47,300 nt of DNA from Actinomycetota bacterium (GCA_009380005.1 WHSQ01000022.1:1-47300), one strand, 5' to 3'; shown: positions 25,252 through 33,099, counted from the stretch's first letter. Numbers and translations: made by a program. The notes: generated by a model from the sequence alone, not told the origin.

Positions 25252-25272
25252 TGCACTGGTCCTGATTTGGGC
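25252..25272 (-). promoter_or_regulatory. Putative late phage promoter, motif A (copy 3)
   Basis: Minus strand CCAAATCAGGACCAGTGCA, a variant of the word at 14-39. It lies directly downstream of a strong terminator and upstream of the virion operon, exactly where transcription would have to be restarted for late genes. This context makes it the best-supported copy. Polymerase specificity is inferred. Confidence 0.55.
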
Positions 25273-25293
25273 GCCGTGAGCAGGCCAAATCAG

Positions 25294-25337
25294 AAAAACC
25301 GGCGCAGGAACAAGGGGATGCCTTGCTTCTGCGCCGG
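25294..25337 (-). terminator. Strong rho-independent terminator ending the replication block
   Basis: On the minus strand CCGGCGCAG pairs with CTGCGCCGG over nine bases, with an inner CAAGG/CCTTG pairing, followed by TTTTTCT. It stands right after the DUF5664-like gene and just before promoter motif A, and so separates middle from late transcription. Confidence 0.85.
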
Positions 25338-25346
25338 CGATGGAAA

Positions 25347-26018
25347 CTACGGGCCTTTTACGTTCCCGGCGTGAGGGGATGATGCGCGGTTCCGGCGCGT
25401 TCCGTCTGACATAACGTAGTTGTCTTCAAGATGATCGTAAGCAACAATCTCAGGAGCACATGCGGCCGGAACATTGTCAGTCCCCGTCTGCGCAACTGTC
25501 TCCTCCCCGGCCGGACCTTCAAAAGGCGGACAATCCGTATCCACCCCCACCACCACGGGCCCGACCTGCTGTCCGTCATTCCCCTTATAAAAGACCACAG
25601 TACCGTCAGGCACTTCAGCGCTATCCTGTAGTGCCGCGTTGAACCCTTTGATCTGGTTAATAAGTAACTCGTGAGCCTCAATCAACGCCATTTCCAGCCG
25701 TGCCAGCGCATTCCACGCCACCTGGGCATCATGCCTCAGGTTCCCGTCAGCCGGGTTATAGACCTCCTTCGTCTCGGCCAGAAGATGGCGAACGAGGGCG
25801 TCAGAGTAGCGGCGGCGGGCGTCGGGGACCTGTAAGAAGCCTTTGTCCTCCGGCTTGGCGTTGTACTTCTCCATGCCGAAGCGGGAGACCTTGGCGACCT
25901 CAGCCAGGGCTAGGGGGAAGTAAGAAAGGCACAGGGAGTAGGCCATGGACTTGCCACTGTCGTCCTTTGAAGAGGACGTTAAGGGGGTTTTAAACTGCTT
26001 TGGCAGCATGTCGCTCAT
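25347..26018 (-). CDS. DUF5664-like protein (dATP/dGTP diphosphohydrolase N-terminal type)
   Basis: 223 residues. The first 115 (KDDSGKSMAYSLCLSYFPLA, EVAKVSRFGMEKYNAKPED, then an RYSDALVRHLLAE helix and DAQVAWNALARLEMAL) resemble the all-alpha domain named dATP/dGTP diphosphohydrolase N-terminal (DUF5664), widespread in phages. The second half is low-complexity and acidic. It overlaps the HD-domain gene by 29 bases and has an AGAAGG ribosome site. Both may alter the deoxynucleotide pool during replication. The enzymatic activity is inferred from the family name and context. Confidence 0.72.
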   Translation of the reverse strand: MSDMLPKQFKTPLTSSSKDDSGKSMAYSLCLSYFPLALAEVAKVSRFGMEKYNAKPEDKGFLQVPDARRRYSDALVRHLLAETKEVYNPADGNLRHDAQVAWNALARLEMALIEAHELLINQIKGFNAALQDSAEVPDGTVVFYKGNDGQQVGPVVVGVDTDCPPFEGPAGEETVAQTGTDNVPAACAPEIVAYDHLEDNYVMSDGTRRNRASSPHAGNVKGP

Positions 26019-26640
26019 TTATCACCTTCTTTAGTAGACGATCATGTTGAAGGAGAAACCACGCCCGCGCGGTATCCGCCCGCATCGGCACGATCTCCTC
26101 GAAGCGCGGATTGGGCATGTCGCCCCACGTCGTTGCGCTCCGGTTGATGCTGAGGAGGTCCCGCCGCTCGGTGGCGAGGGCTATCAGGTCATAACCCTTG
26201 ACGGTGCGGGCGATGCTCGGACCGTCCATGACGCCAAGCGCCACGAACACCGCATTCTCCACGCGCCGCTCCAGCGCCTTGAATTCGGGGACGATCCACT
26301 TGACCTGTGACACGATGTCCCCGGTGTACGCCTCCGCGCTGTCGTGGTGCAGGCCGGCATAGACAACCTCAGTTGGGTAGCCGTCCTCCTCCAGCCATCG
26401 CGACACCAAGCAAGCGTGCTGGGCGACGGAGTAGTGGTCTACCCCTGGACGAAGGTGGCCGTTGTAGCGACACTGGCGAGACAGCGCAGCGGCGATGTCC
26501 TCCACGTTCACCTCCTCCGGCCGAGGATCAGCCAGGAAGAAAGCTCTCCCGGAAGCGGTCTGCTGCCACGGGCCCCGGTTCGTCACCTGCTGACACAGGC
26601 GCGTGTAGGTGTCGTTCTGACCTAAAACGGGCTGATCCAT
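25990..26640 (-). CDS. HD-domain phosphohydrolase (YfbR/DatZ-like)
   Basis: 216 residues from the ATG at 26640, chosen for its GGAGG site; the open frame extends further. Visible motifs are CRYNGHLRPGVDHYSVAQHA (first metal His near 75) and GLHHDSAEAYTGD (HD pair at 99-100 and Glu103), the pattern of HD 5'-nucleotidases or dNTP triphosphohydrolases. In some phages a related enzyme (DatZ) removes dATP beside PurZ and MazZ, but no PurZ-like gene is seen here. It sits between exonuclease and the DUF5664-like gene, overlapping both, which supports a role in nucleotide supply. Confidence 0.82.
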   Translation of the reverse strand: MDQPVLGQNDTYTRLCQQVTNRGPWQQTASGRAFFLADPRPEEVNVEDIAAALSRQCRYNGHLRPGVDHYSVAQHACLVSRWLEEDGYPTEVVYAGLHHDSAEAYTGDIVSQVKWIVPEFKALERRVENAVFVALGVMDGPSIARTVKGYDLIALATERRDLLSINRSATTWGDMPNPRFEEIVPMRADTARAWFLLQHDRLLKKVINERHAAKAV

Positions 26641-27440
26641 TCCACCTCCTTCGGGTTCGGATGCCACAGGCGAACCTTCTTCGTCTTGTAGTCGTAGTCC
26701 CCGTATCTCAGGATGCGGGCGCAACGCGCATTCATTAGCGCCTCGTCAAAGGCGTTGTCGCACGTGAACTTCGGTGTCCACTTGGGATCATCGAACTGGT
26801 CAACGAAGACATGTAGGACGGCCTCCCACAGCGCGGGCGTACCCCGTGCGAGAGCCAGCGCCGCCCGCGCCTTCACGGGCCCAGCGCCCGGCGCGCCCTT
26901 GTAGACATCAACCGTGTCGCCGGTAATCGTCTGGTACATCCAGTTGTAGTCCGCGGCCGCCACCGAGAGCTTCTGTGGCTTGTCGTCCTTGTCCGGGTTG
27001 AACAGGCGGCAGGGGATCGTCAGCAGGTCCTTGTCGATGGTCACGACGATGTACTTGCCGGCGTCCTCGCCCGTCGCCATCAGGCCCAGCGTGTCGTCCC
27101 CCTCAAGTCCGGGGAGAGAGACGTGCTGGTACTTGTTCTTCAGGTGAGACAGCACCTCATCGTGGAGGGGCGGCTTCTCGTCAGGCCGGTTGGCCTTGTA
27201 CGTCGGACAGACATGGAACCGGAATGAGGTCTTGGGCGCCGAGCGGTCCGAGAACACGAGCAGTGCCTTCTTGGCGCCGGACTTCTTCAGCCAGTTCGCA
27301 ACGAGCCCGTCCGCCGCTTCCTTCGCCCCCTTGGCATTGGCGTGGACGGCCGGCCCCTCTCCGTCGCCCCAATCCACCGTATCCACCGACACGGCGGCGG
27401 CGCGGTAGCAAATGATGTCGGCGTCAATCAGCGCGATCAT
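26622..27440 (-). CDS. 5'-3' exonuclease, gp6-like (FEN/PIN type)
   Basis: 272 residues (T7 gp6 is 300). Acidic metal-site motifs are in order: MIALIDADIICYRAA at the N-terminus, SFRFHVCPTYKANR, LPGLEGDDTLGLMA (near residue 110), IVVTIDKDLLTIPC, and TGDTVDVYKGAPGAGPVKA, the helix-two-turn-helix DNA grip. In T7 this enzyme removes RNA primers and degrades host DNA. The start overlaps the protease stop (ATGA), so both are translated together. Confidence 0.92.
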   Translation of the reverse strand: MIALIDADIICYRAAAVSVDTVDWGDGEGPAVHANAKGAKEAADGLVANWLKKSGAKKALLVFSDRSAPKTSFRFHVCPTYKANRPDEKPPLHDEVLSHLKNKYQHVSLPGLEGDDTLGLMATGEDAGKYIVVTIDKDLLTIPCRLFNPDKDDKPQKLSVAAADYNWMYQTITGDTVDVYKGAPGAGPVKARAALALARGTPALWEAVLHVFVDQFDDPKWTPKFTCDNAFDEALMNARCARILRYGDYDYKTKKVRLWHPNPKEVEWISPF

Positions 27441-28120
27441 ATGCTCCTCCCCAGCAGGGCGCAGATGGAAGCCGTCGAGACCGCGTAGGTCTGCTGCGTC
27501 AGGGACACGCTCCAGCCCATCAGATACACGCTGAGGTGGCTCGGCAACCCGATCAGCTTCCCGTCTGAATTGAACAGGCCGCCGCCCGAGTTGCCAGGTA
27601 GGACGTTGAGGTCGGTCTGTAAATAGGCCCCCCGGTCCGCCGATATGTGCCCGAACGTGACGCTCCAGTCCTCGCCGAGAGGATGCCCGATGGCGTACAC
27701 CTCATCGCCCACGCGCGGTCGGCGACAGGAAACCCGCGCGGCCTCCACTGGCAGGATTGGGCGGATGCGGACCAGGGCGGCGTCGTACGCCTCCTCAGAA
27801 ACCCACATACGCTCTCCGACGTAGGTTGCCCCGTCGCGCAGCGTGACGCGGAACGATGCCGCATCGGCTACGACATGGCGGTTGGTCAGGATCAGGCCGT
27901 CCTCGGCAATGATCACGCCGGAGGCCGTGGCTTCCCCGCCATCTGTCGTGGTTACTTCGATCTTGACGACTTGGGATTGAGAGACCTCAAGCGGGTCCCG
28001 CATGTCTACCAGCAGGTAGGCCGCAACTCCCACAAGCGCGACGGCTATCCCGAGAATGAATGCGGCAGACACGTCGTCCCAGAAGTGGGGGCCTAATCGG
28101 ATACTCTTTCGTCTTTTCAT
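27437..28120 (-). CDS. Membrane-anchored trypsin-like serine protease (DegS-like)
   Basis: 227 residues. A basic N-terminus and a membrane span (about 18-38, AAFILGIAVALVGVAAYLLV) precede a trypsin/HtrA-type domain with a full catalytic triad: His82 in LTNRHVVA, Asp113 in YDAALVRI, Ser178 in LPGNSGGGLF. No PDZ domain follows, and the protein stops soon after the protease fold. The topology (N-in, protease outside the cytoplasmic membrane) is that of DegS, which starts the sigma-E envelope response. It lies between DNA polymerase and exonuclease, overlapping the latter by four bases. Substrate unknown. I know of no T7 counterpart. Confidence 0.88.
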   Translation of the reverse strand: MKRRKSIRLGPHFWDDVSAAFILGIAVALVGVAAYLLVDMRDPLEVSQSQVVKIEVTTTDGGEATASGVIIAEDGLILTNRHVVADAASFRVTLRDGATYVGERMWVSEEAYDAALVRIRPILPVEAARVSCRRPRVGDEVYAIGHPLGEDWSVTFGHISADRGAYLQTDLNVLPGNSGGGLFNSDGKLIGLPSHLSVYLMGWSVSLTQQTYAVSTASICALLGRSI

Positions 28121-28129
28121 CGTGTCTCC

Positions 28130-30010
28130 TTAATGGGTGCGCGACCAATCGGGGCCGATCTTGGCGGTGGCAGTTAGTGGGCACCGGAAGCCGAGTTCGC
28201 GGCCGGCGCGGAAAATGCACTCCACGACGACCTTGCCGACCTCCTCCGCGACTTCCGGGAGGGCTTCGATCTGGAACTCGTCGTGAACCTGCATGACCAC
28301 GCCGTAGTCCCGGTCCTCGACCAGTCCACGAGTGGACAGTTCCGGGCAAATGAAGGTCCACGCCTTTTTCACGATAATGATGCCGGCGGATTGCAACAGG
28401 AAGTTGAGGGCGGAATGCTCGCTGCGTATCCACAGCGTCCGCCCGTCGAGCCCGCGGAGCTTGCCGGTCTCCTTGGCCTTGGCTCGGATGGCGTTGACCA
28501 GAGGGCCGAGGCCGGTAATGCCCTCCTCAAGCCGGGAACGCAGCGCCTTGCCCACGACGTTGTTGGGTGGCTTGCGCTTGCCCTTGACCGGGATGCCGAG
28601 CCCGGCGTAGTCAATGTCCTTCCCTGCCTTGTACGCATCCTGATAGGCGATCAGCCCGAGCTTGGCGTCCCCTGCTCCGTACAGCCAGCCATACTCGGCC
28701 CGTTTCACTTCTTCCCGTATGTTAAAACACAACAGGCGCATGGCGGCCGTGTGAACGTCCGTGCCCTTCTCTTCGTCCCCCTCAACCAACATCTTTACGT
28801 AGGCGCCGCCGTCGAACGGCCACAGGTAATGGGACAGACAACGAAGTTCTAAGCCCTTCGAGTCCACGCCCACGAGGACCTTGCCCGGCGCGGCGATCCA
28901 CGCCTTGCGCATTCTCTTGTCGGTGGACGCCTGCTGGACGTTGGGTGAGGAACAGGACAGGCGGCCGGTGACAGCCTTGAGCGGATTGAGTGAGGCGTGA
29001 ACCCGCCCGTCCGCCTTGACGTGGTGCAGCCAGCCCCCGCCGCTGCCATTCGCCTTGATGGGGGCGTTGACTTGGCCGAGCAGCTTGTCCACGACGAGGT
29101 AGTCCGCGAAGCGCTGGGCCTCCTCGTAGGGGAGTTCGCGTAGAATGTCCTCGCTGACTTCGGCCATCCCCGATGGTGTGTAGTGCGGCGGCTTCCACCC
29201 GTACTTAGAGACAAGGCGCCGCGTGATCTGCTGGCGGGAGCCCGGATTGAACTCTTCCACGTCGAGCGGGCAGTAGGCTTCGCCCGGCGTCAGCTTGCCG
29301 GCCATGGGGTGGTTCTTGTTGATGTTCTTGAGAACCTTGGCGGGCTTCGTCCGTGACTTGGGCACGAGGACCGGCGGGAACAGGAGGCGGAACTCTTCCT
29401 TCAGCGCCTCCTGCTCTTTCAGGAAGATGTTAATCAAGGTCTGGCAGTGTTCAGTGTCCAGCCGGAACCCGCGCTGGATCACCTTCATCACCTCATGGGC
29501 GATGACGTGTTCGGTGGCGACCGCTTGCGGCATGGCTTCGTACATGCCAACCAGCCGCTTGTAGACTTCCAGCGTAATCTTGGCGTCGGTGTTGCAGCGG
29601 TGTTCCATTTTGAAGGACCACCGCGTCCAGTCCTCGTGCTCCACCTTCGCCAGCGGCACCGCCAGGCGCTCGCCCCACGACTCAAGCGAGTGGCCGCCTT
29701 GCCGCTCGGGATTGCCGAGGCGGGACAGGACAAGGGTGTCACAGACCTTCCCCCAATCCAGCGGGTAGCGGTCGCCGTAGACCTTGGTGATGGCGGGCAG
29801 GTCGTAGCCGAGACCGTGGTGGAAGACGAGACGGTCGGCGCCAACCAAGCGGCGCAGTCCCGCGTCCAGCGAGCGCCCGTGCGTAAGACCGCCATGGTCG
29901 TTGTACGACCCCAACTCGCCTGTGTCCGCGTCGATGATGCTCAACTGCCAGATGGTGGTTAACTCTGGCAGAAGTCCATCAGCCTCCAGGTCCACGATCA
30001 GCGTTGTCAT
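28130..30010 (-). CDS. DNA polymerase, family A, gp5-like
   Basis: 626 residues (T7 gp5 is 704). Proofreading exonuclease motifs: LIVDLEADGL at the N-terminus, LVFHHGLGYDLPAI, and HRCNTDAKITLEVYKRL. Polymerase motifs: A in LVGVDSKGLELRCLSHYL, B in VKRAEYGWLYGAGDAKLG, C in VMQVHDEFQIEA. The ATG at 30010 follows CAGGAGAC and overlaps the stop of the endonuclease gene before it (ATGA). A dispersed palindromic box lies just upstream and another inside the gene (28325-28338). It replicates the phage genome, probably with host thioredoxin as in T7, although the thioredoxin loop was not identified. Confidence 0.95.
   Translation of the reverse strand: MTTLIVDLEADGLLPELTTIWQLSIIDADTGELGSYNDHGGLTHGRSLDAGLRRLVGADRLVFHHGLGYDLPAITKVYGDRYPLDWGKVCDTLVLSRLGNPERQGGHSLESWGERLAVPLAKVEHEDWTRWSFKMEHRCNTDAKITLEVYKRLVGMYEAMPQAVATEHVIAHEVMKVIQRGFRLDTEHCQTLINIFLKEQEALKEEFRLLFPPVLVPKSRTKPAKVLKNINKNHPMAGKLTPGEAYCPLDVEEFNPGSRQQITRRLVSKYGWKPPHYTPSGMAEVSEDILRELPYEEAQRFADYLVVDKLLGQVNAPIKANGSGGGWLHHVKADGRVHASLNPLKAVTGRLSCSSPNVQQASTDKRMRKAWIAAPGKVLVGVDSKGLELRCLSHYLWPFDGGAYVKMLVEGDEEKGTDVHTAAMRLLCFNIREEVKRAEYGWLYGAGDAKLGLIAYQDAYKAGKDIDYAGLGIPVKGKRKPPNNVVGKALRSRLEEGITGLGPLVNAIRAKAKETGKLRGLDGRTLWIRSEHSALNFLLQSAGIIIVKKAWTFICPELSTRGLVEDRDYGVVMQVHDEFQIEALPEVAEEVGKVVVECIFRAGRELGFRCPLTATAKIGPDWSRTH
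28325..28338 (-). promoter_or_regulatory. Dispersed box inside DNA polymerase gene
   Basis: GTCCACGAGTGGAC, a perfect six-base inverted repeat with two central bases, identical to the box just before the polymerase start. It is inside coding sequence, about 200 bases upstream of the protease gene, so it could serve that gene or be a fortuitous copy. Confidence 0.4.
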
Positions 30011-30486
30011 GGCGTCTCCTGTCCACGAGTGGACTTGTTTAGGCAAGGCAAAGCCGGGGGGTTAATGACGTATGCCAGCCAGGGGCCCCATAGGTGGTCC
30101 CGTTTTTCCAAAAGTCCTAGGTGTCTGTTACAGGACATACACAGGAGGCCGCGATTTAGTCCGGAGGCGTGACAATGATCAACCGCAAACGCGGCCTCCG
30201 GCGTCGATCCCATTGGGTCTCGCGACCGGCACGTGGCGCACTGACCACCCTGCGCGTCGCATTGAGCATCATAGTCTGCCAGCGATATGTCGTATTTCCT
30301 TCTGTAGTGCCGCTTCCGGCGGGCTTCCAAATACGCCTCCCTGTTGTTCTGGTAGCACTCCCGCCCATCCGCCGCGCCACAGCCCTGACACCTACTCTGG
30401 AGGCCGTCTGAGCGGCCCGCGTGCTTATTAAACTCCCCCCTGGGCTTCTCCTGCTTGCACTTCGAGCACCTTTTCAACGCCGCCAT
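30007..30486 (-). CDS. Endonuclease VII/HNH-type free-standing endonuclease
   Basis: 159 residues. An N-terminal zinc ribbon (Cys7, Cys10, Cys33, Cys36: CSKCKQEKPRGEF, then CQGCGA) precedes the endonuclease VII core CATCRSRDP and VDHCHASGLNRGLLCMSCNRHLG. The layout is the same as the intron-encoded enzyme of the capsid gene, though the sequences differ. It starts inside the stop of the preceding HNH gene (TGATG) and ends over the polymerase start (ATGA). Such genes beside DNA polymerase are often homing enzymes that cut phage relatives. Confidence 0.87.
   Translation of the reverse strand: MAALKRCSKCKQEKPRGEFNKHAGRSDGLQSRCQGCGAADGRECYQNNREAYLEARRKRHYRRKYDISLADYDAQCDAQGGQCATCRSRDPMGSTPEAAFAVDHCHASGLNRGLLCMSCNRHLGLLEKRDHLWGPWLAYVINPPALPCLNKSTRGQETP
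30021..30046 (-). promoter_or_regulatory. Dispersed box upstream of DNA polymerase
   Basis: Minus strand TTGCCTAAACAAGTCCACTC followed by GTGGAC: a TTGCCT element and then a perfect inverted repeat GTCCACTCGTGGAC. The same arrangement precedes several middle genes. The polymerase ATG lies 10 bases downstream with its ribosome site in between. It may be a promoter or operator. Confidence 0.55.
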
Positions 30487-31178
30487 CAGAAAGCCCAACG
30501 ATTCCAGTTGTCGAACGCCCAACGACGATGACCCGCGAGGTAGGCGCGCTGCTTCTCCGTCAACTTGACCAGCACCCGAAAAGAAAGTGGCACGTCCTGT
30601 AACCACCTTGACGAAATGATCTCGCCGAAGTCATTCAACGTGAACAGCCCCGCGTCAAACGCCGCGTGTACGTCCGCCCTCATGGCAAGGCCATTGTCGG
30701 GATCGTAATACTCCCCCTCCTCACAGAGACGGTGCGGCTTTATGTGGGCCGCCTGGATGAGTGAAGTGATCTGGCCTTTCGAAAATATGCATGTGCCAAC
30801 CGGCGTCCCCGTGGCGACACACTGCTTGTCCCGCTCCAACACGGCGGCGCGGAACCTGCCCTGCCCCGATCCGTCGCGGGGCGCCGACTTCAATGACACC
30901 TTAGGCCGGCCGTCGATCTCTCGCTGGTACGCCAACTCCGCGGCGCGGACCTCGGGAGGGAGGTCCATCCACTCGGACCCCCCTCCGATGCTCCTCCCCA
31001 AGCCAAGCCGTTCCGACGCGTCTCCCTTGATCCTGTCGTTGCGCGCCGAGCGGGCCAGCGCCGTGTCCCGGTCATCCTTGTAGTACTCCGGCGCCAGCCA
31101 GCCGTGTACGCGAGGAAGCCCGAGCGCCATAGCCGCCGCGTCTTCCTCGTCCCATCGTTGTTCGGTCTTGCGATCCAT
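30486..31178 (-). CDS. HNH endonuclease, HNH_2 type
   Basis: 230 residues. The C-terminal half has LIQAAHIKPHRLCEEG and YYDPDNGLAMRADVHAAFDAG, the AHIxP then N-G-L-x-L/M-x-x-D-H-x-x-F/A-D form of HNH_2 nucleases associated with restriction and mobile endonucleases. The N-terminal half is charged and unrecognised. It lies between primase-helicase and the endonuclease VII-like gene, making two nuclease genes in a row before DNA polymerase. A homing or host-DNA-cutting role is possible. Confidence 0.85.
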   Translation of the reverse strand: MDRKTEQRWDEEDAAAMALGLPRVHGWLAPEYYKDDRDTALARSARNDRIKGDASERLGLGRSIGGGSEWMDLPPEVRAAELAYQREIDGRPKVSLKSAPRDGSGQGRFRAAVLERDKQCVATGTPVGTCIFSKGQITSLIQAAHIKPHRLCEEGEYYDPDNGLAMRADVHAAFDAGLFTLNDFGEIISSRWLQDVPLSFRVLVKLTEKQRAYLAGHRRWAFDNWNRWAF

Positions 31179-31187
31179 CAGCCTGCC

Positions 31188-32825
31188 TCAGTAGTCCGCG
31201 TCTATAGCCCGTACAGGGTCCTCGGGGTCCGTCAGACGCCCGGTCTTGTTGTCGTAAACCAATGAACAAGCCTTTCCCGTCAGGCCGGCGTAGCGGTTCT
31301 TCAGCACCCGCAGGATCACGGTGTTCTTTTCGGTCGCGTCGTCAGACTGCTGGTCCCGCTCCGCGGCTATCACCGCATCCGATAATTGCGCGATGGCCTG
31401 GGTCCCGCGGAGGTCCGCGAGGGACACTTGCCGGCCCTCCTCATGCGATTTCTGTCCCTGCGGGCGCCGCAGATGGGAGACGATATGGAAGGACGCACTG
31501 GTCTCCTGGGACATGGACCGGAGCCCGGTCATCACATGATCGAGCATTCGCCGTTCGTCGGCGTCCAGGTCCGCGCCCGAGACCACCATGGAGATATGAT
31601 CGAGGACCACGACTTCGCAGCCGAGCCCCTTGATCATGTAGCGAATGCGGTTCAGCAGCGTGGTCTCGTCCAGCGAGCCGAAGTGGTCATACGCCATCAG
31701 GTTGCCGGTCCCGAGCGTTGCGGAGAATGCGGCGTCAAACTCCGCGTCCGTGTACTCCACGTCAGGTAGGTGGATCGGCTTGTTCATGTGCAGGCCGACG
31801 ATCCGCTTGCCAGCCCGGTCCACCCCCTCTTCCAGGTAGACGATGCCAACCTTGCGGCCCGCCAGCAGCAGCGCGTAGACCAGTTCGGAGACGATGGCCG
31901 TCTTGCCGGTGCCGGTGCCCGCCGTCCAGGTAATGAGTTCCTGCGGGCGGAAGCCGTAGAGAAGATCGTTCAAGCCTTTCCAGGGGTACTGCACACCCAT
32001 GCTGAGGGGCTTCTTAATCCTCTCCTTAAGATCGGCAAGATTAACCACGCCATCCGGGCGCCACACCTGAGCATTCCAGATAGCCTGCCTCAGGTCCCCC
32101 GCCTTGCCGTCCACCAGCATTTCGTTAGCGTCCTTGTACCCGCCAAGGTCCGCCACAGCCGCCTTACCCGGCGAAAACAACTCCACCGCCGCCTCTGTGG
32201 CTTCCCGTCCCGGCTTGTCATTGTCGAAGCACAGGACCACGCGTTCGTAGCTCTCAAGGAACTCAAGCTGGGCCTTCAGTGAACCCGTGACCGCCGACGC
32301 CCCGCTCTGCAGGGACAGAACCGGCCACGTCCCGCCCATGGCCTGGCAGACCGACATGGCGTCGATCTCACCCTCGGTAATGACGATCATGCGGCCGCCG
32401 TGGCGGGCGATCTGCTGCCCGTATAGCCCACAAGTGGACAGTTTGCCGCGCACGGAGAAGACCTTGTCCGGCCCCCGCACCTTCTGGGCAACCAGGCGGC
32501 CCTTGGAATCGTAGTAGGGGGCGACCTGGACCTTCACGCCGCTCAGCGTGGCGACGCCGTAACCGTATTTCTTGCAGATGTCCTGAGAGAGACCACGGGC
32601 GGCCAAGGGGATGAACTCAAGGTCCGTCAACAGCGGCGCGTCAGATTTTGATGAATTGGATTTTGAGGGGGCCTCAACCACCATTGAGCCCTCCGGTGGA
32701 TCGCTGTGGCCGCAGGAAAAGCAATGCCCCACGCCGCTCTCATAGATGGAATAAGCATCGCTTGAGGAGCAATGGGGGCACGGGAGGTGGGTTTGGGTGA
32801 ATTGACTCAATCTAAGAGCCACCAA
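31188..32825 (-). CDS. DNA primase-helicase, gp4-like
   Basis: 545 residues (T7 gp4 is 566). Zinc-binding primase motif CPHCSSSDAYSIYESG with HCFSCGH near the N-terminus; TOPRIM motifs VITEGEIDAMSV and VLCFDNDKPG; helicase Walker A TAGTGTGKTAIVSEL and Walker B EVVVLDHISMVVSG, then FHIVSHLRRP. It unwinds DNA and makes primers at the fork. The start is uncertain: TTG 32825 or GTG 32822 are in frame, and a TTG at 32810 overlaps the stop of the 26-residue gene before it. No strong ribosome site is visible. Confidence 0.94.
   Translation of the reverse strand: MVALRLSQFTQTHLPCPHCSSSDAYSIYESGVGHCFSCGHSDPPEGSMVVEAPSKSNSSKSDAPLLTDLEFIPLAARGLSQDICKKYGYGVATLSGVKVQVAPYYDSKGRLVAQKVRGPDKVFSVRGKLSTCGLYGQQIARHGGRMIVITEGEIDAMSVCQAMGGTWPVLSLQSGASAVTGSLKAQLEFLESYERVVLCFDNDKPGREATEAAVELFSPGKAAVADLGGYKDANEMLVDGKAGDLRQAIWNAQVWRPDGVVNLADLKERIKKPLSMGVQYPWKGLNDLLYGFRPQELITWTAGTGTGKTAIVSELVYALLLAGRKVGIVYLEEGVDRAGKRIVGLHMNKPIHLPDVEYTDAEFDAAFSATLGTGNLMAYDHFGSLDETTLLNRIRYMIKGLGCEVVVLDHISMVVSGADLDADERRMLDHVMTGLRSMSQETSASFHIVSHLRRPQGQKSHEEGRQVSLADLRGTQAIAQLSDAVIAAERDQQSDDATEKNTVILRVLKNRYAGLTGKACSLVYDNKTGRLTDPEDPVRAIDADY
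32428..32448 (-). promoter_or_regulatory. Dispersed box inside the primase-helicase gene
   Basis: Minus strand GGCAAACTGTCCACTTGTGG, close to the box before the pentapeptide gene (CTAAACCTGTCCACTTGTAG). It is inside coding sequence, so it may be a functional internal site or chance. Confidence 0.3.
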
Positions 32826-32887
32826 GCGACGTTCACAATGAGCAGCACAACGAGTGCGACGACGGACACGACAATAACTTCAAACAT
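32807..32887 (-). CDS. 26-residue membrane microprotein
   Basis: MFEVIVVSVVALVVLLIVN, then VAWWLLD: almost entirely one hydrophobic span with an acidic residue at each end. It has an excellent ribosome site (GAGGAGGGGTG) and its ATG overlaps the stop of the preceding gene (GTGATG). Its TGA overlaps a possible TTG start of the primase-helicase. The product probably sits in the inner membrane. Function unknown; leader-peptide or coupling roles for the primase are also possible. Confidence 0.6.
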   Translation of the reverse strand: MFEVIVVSVVALVVLLIVNVAWWLLD

Positions 32888-33099
32888 CACCCCTCCTCCC
32901 AAGCCCTCTCAGGCCCCTGAAAACCCATCCTCACCCTCGGACCCGAGGCCGCCTTTCGCCGCCGCCTCCGCTTCCTCGGGAACTCGGTCAACTGGCTGAT
33001 GGAGCCCATCGCCATTTCACCGGCGTGCCTGGCAACGTCCGACCAGTCGTCGTCATTGTCCGGCTCGCCATCATCGTCACCCGGCCTTTTGGAAGTCAC
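32887..33099 (-). CDS. Small charged protein after RusA, unknown
   Basis: 70 residues from a GTG at 33099, with GAGGAG some ten bases upstream inside the RusA-like gene. The N-terminal half is very acidic (GDDDGEPDNDDDWSDVA) and the C-terminal half very basic (FPRKRRRRRKAASG), which suggests a nucleic-acid or protein-binding peptide. It overlaps the RusA-like gene by 23 bases and the 26-residue gene by one. I do not recognise it. Confidence 0.55.
   Translation of the reverse strand: MTSKRPGDDDGEPDNDDDWSDVARHAGEMAMGSISQLTEFPRKRRRRRKAASGPRVRMGFQGPERAWEEG

Noticed and set aside
25347-26640. A 2-aminoadenine (Z-genome) gene set.
   Set aside because: A PurZ-like adenylosuccinate synthetase is not present in the window, so only dNTP processing can be proposed.
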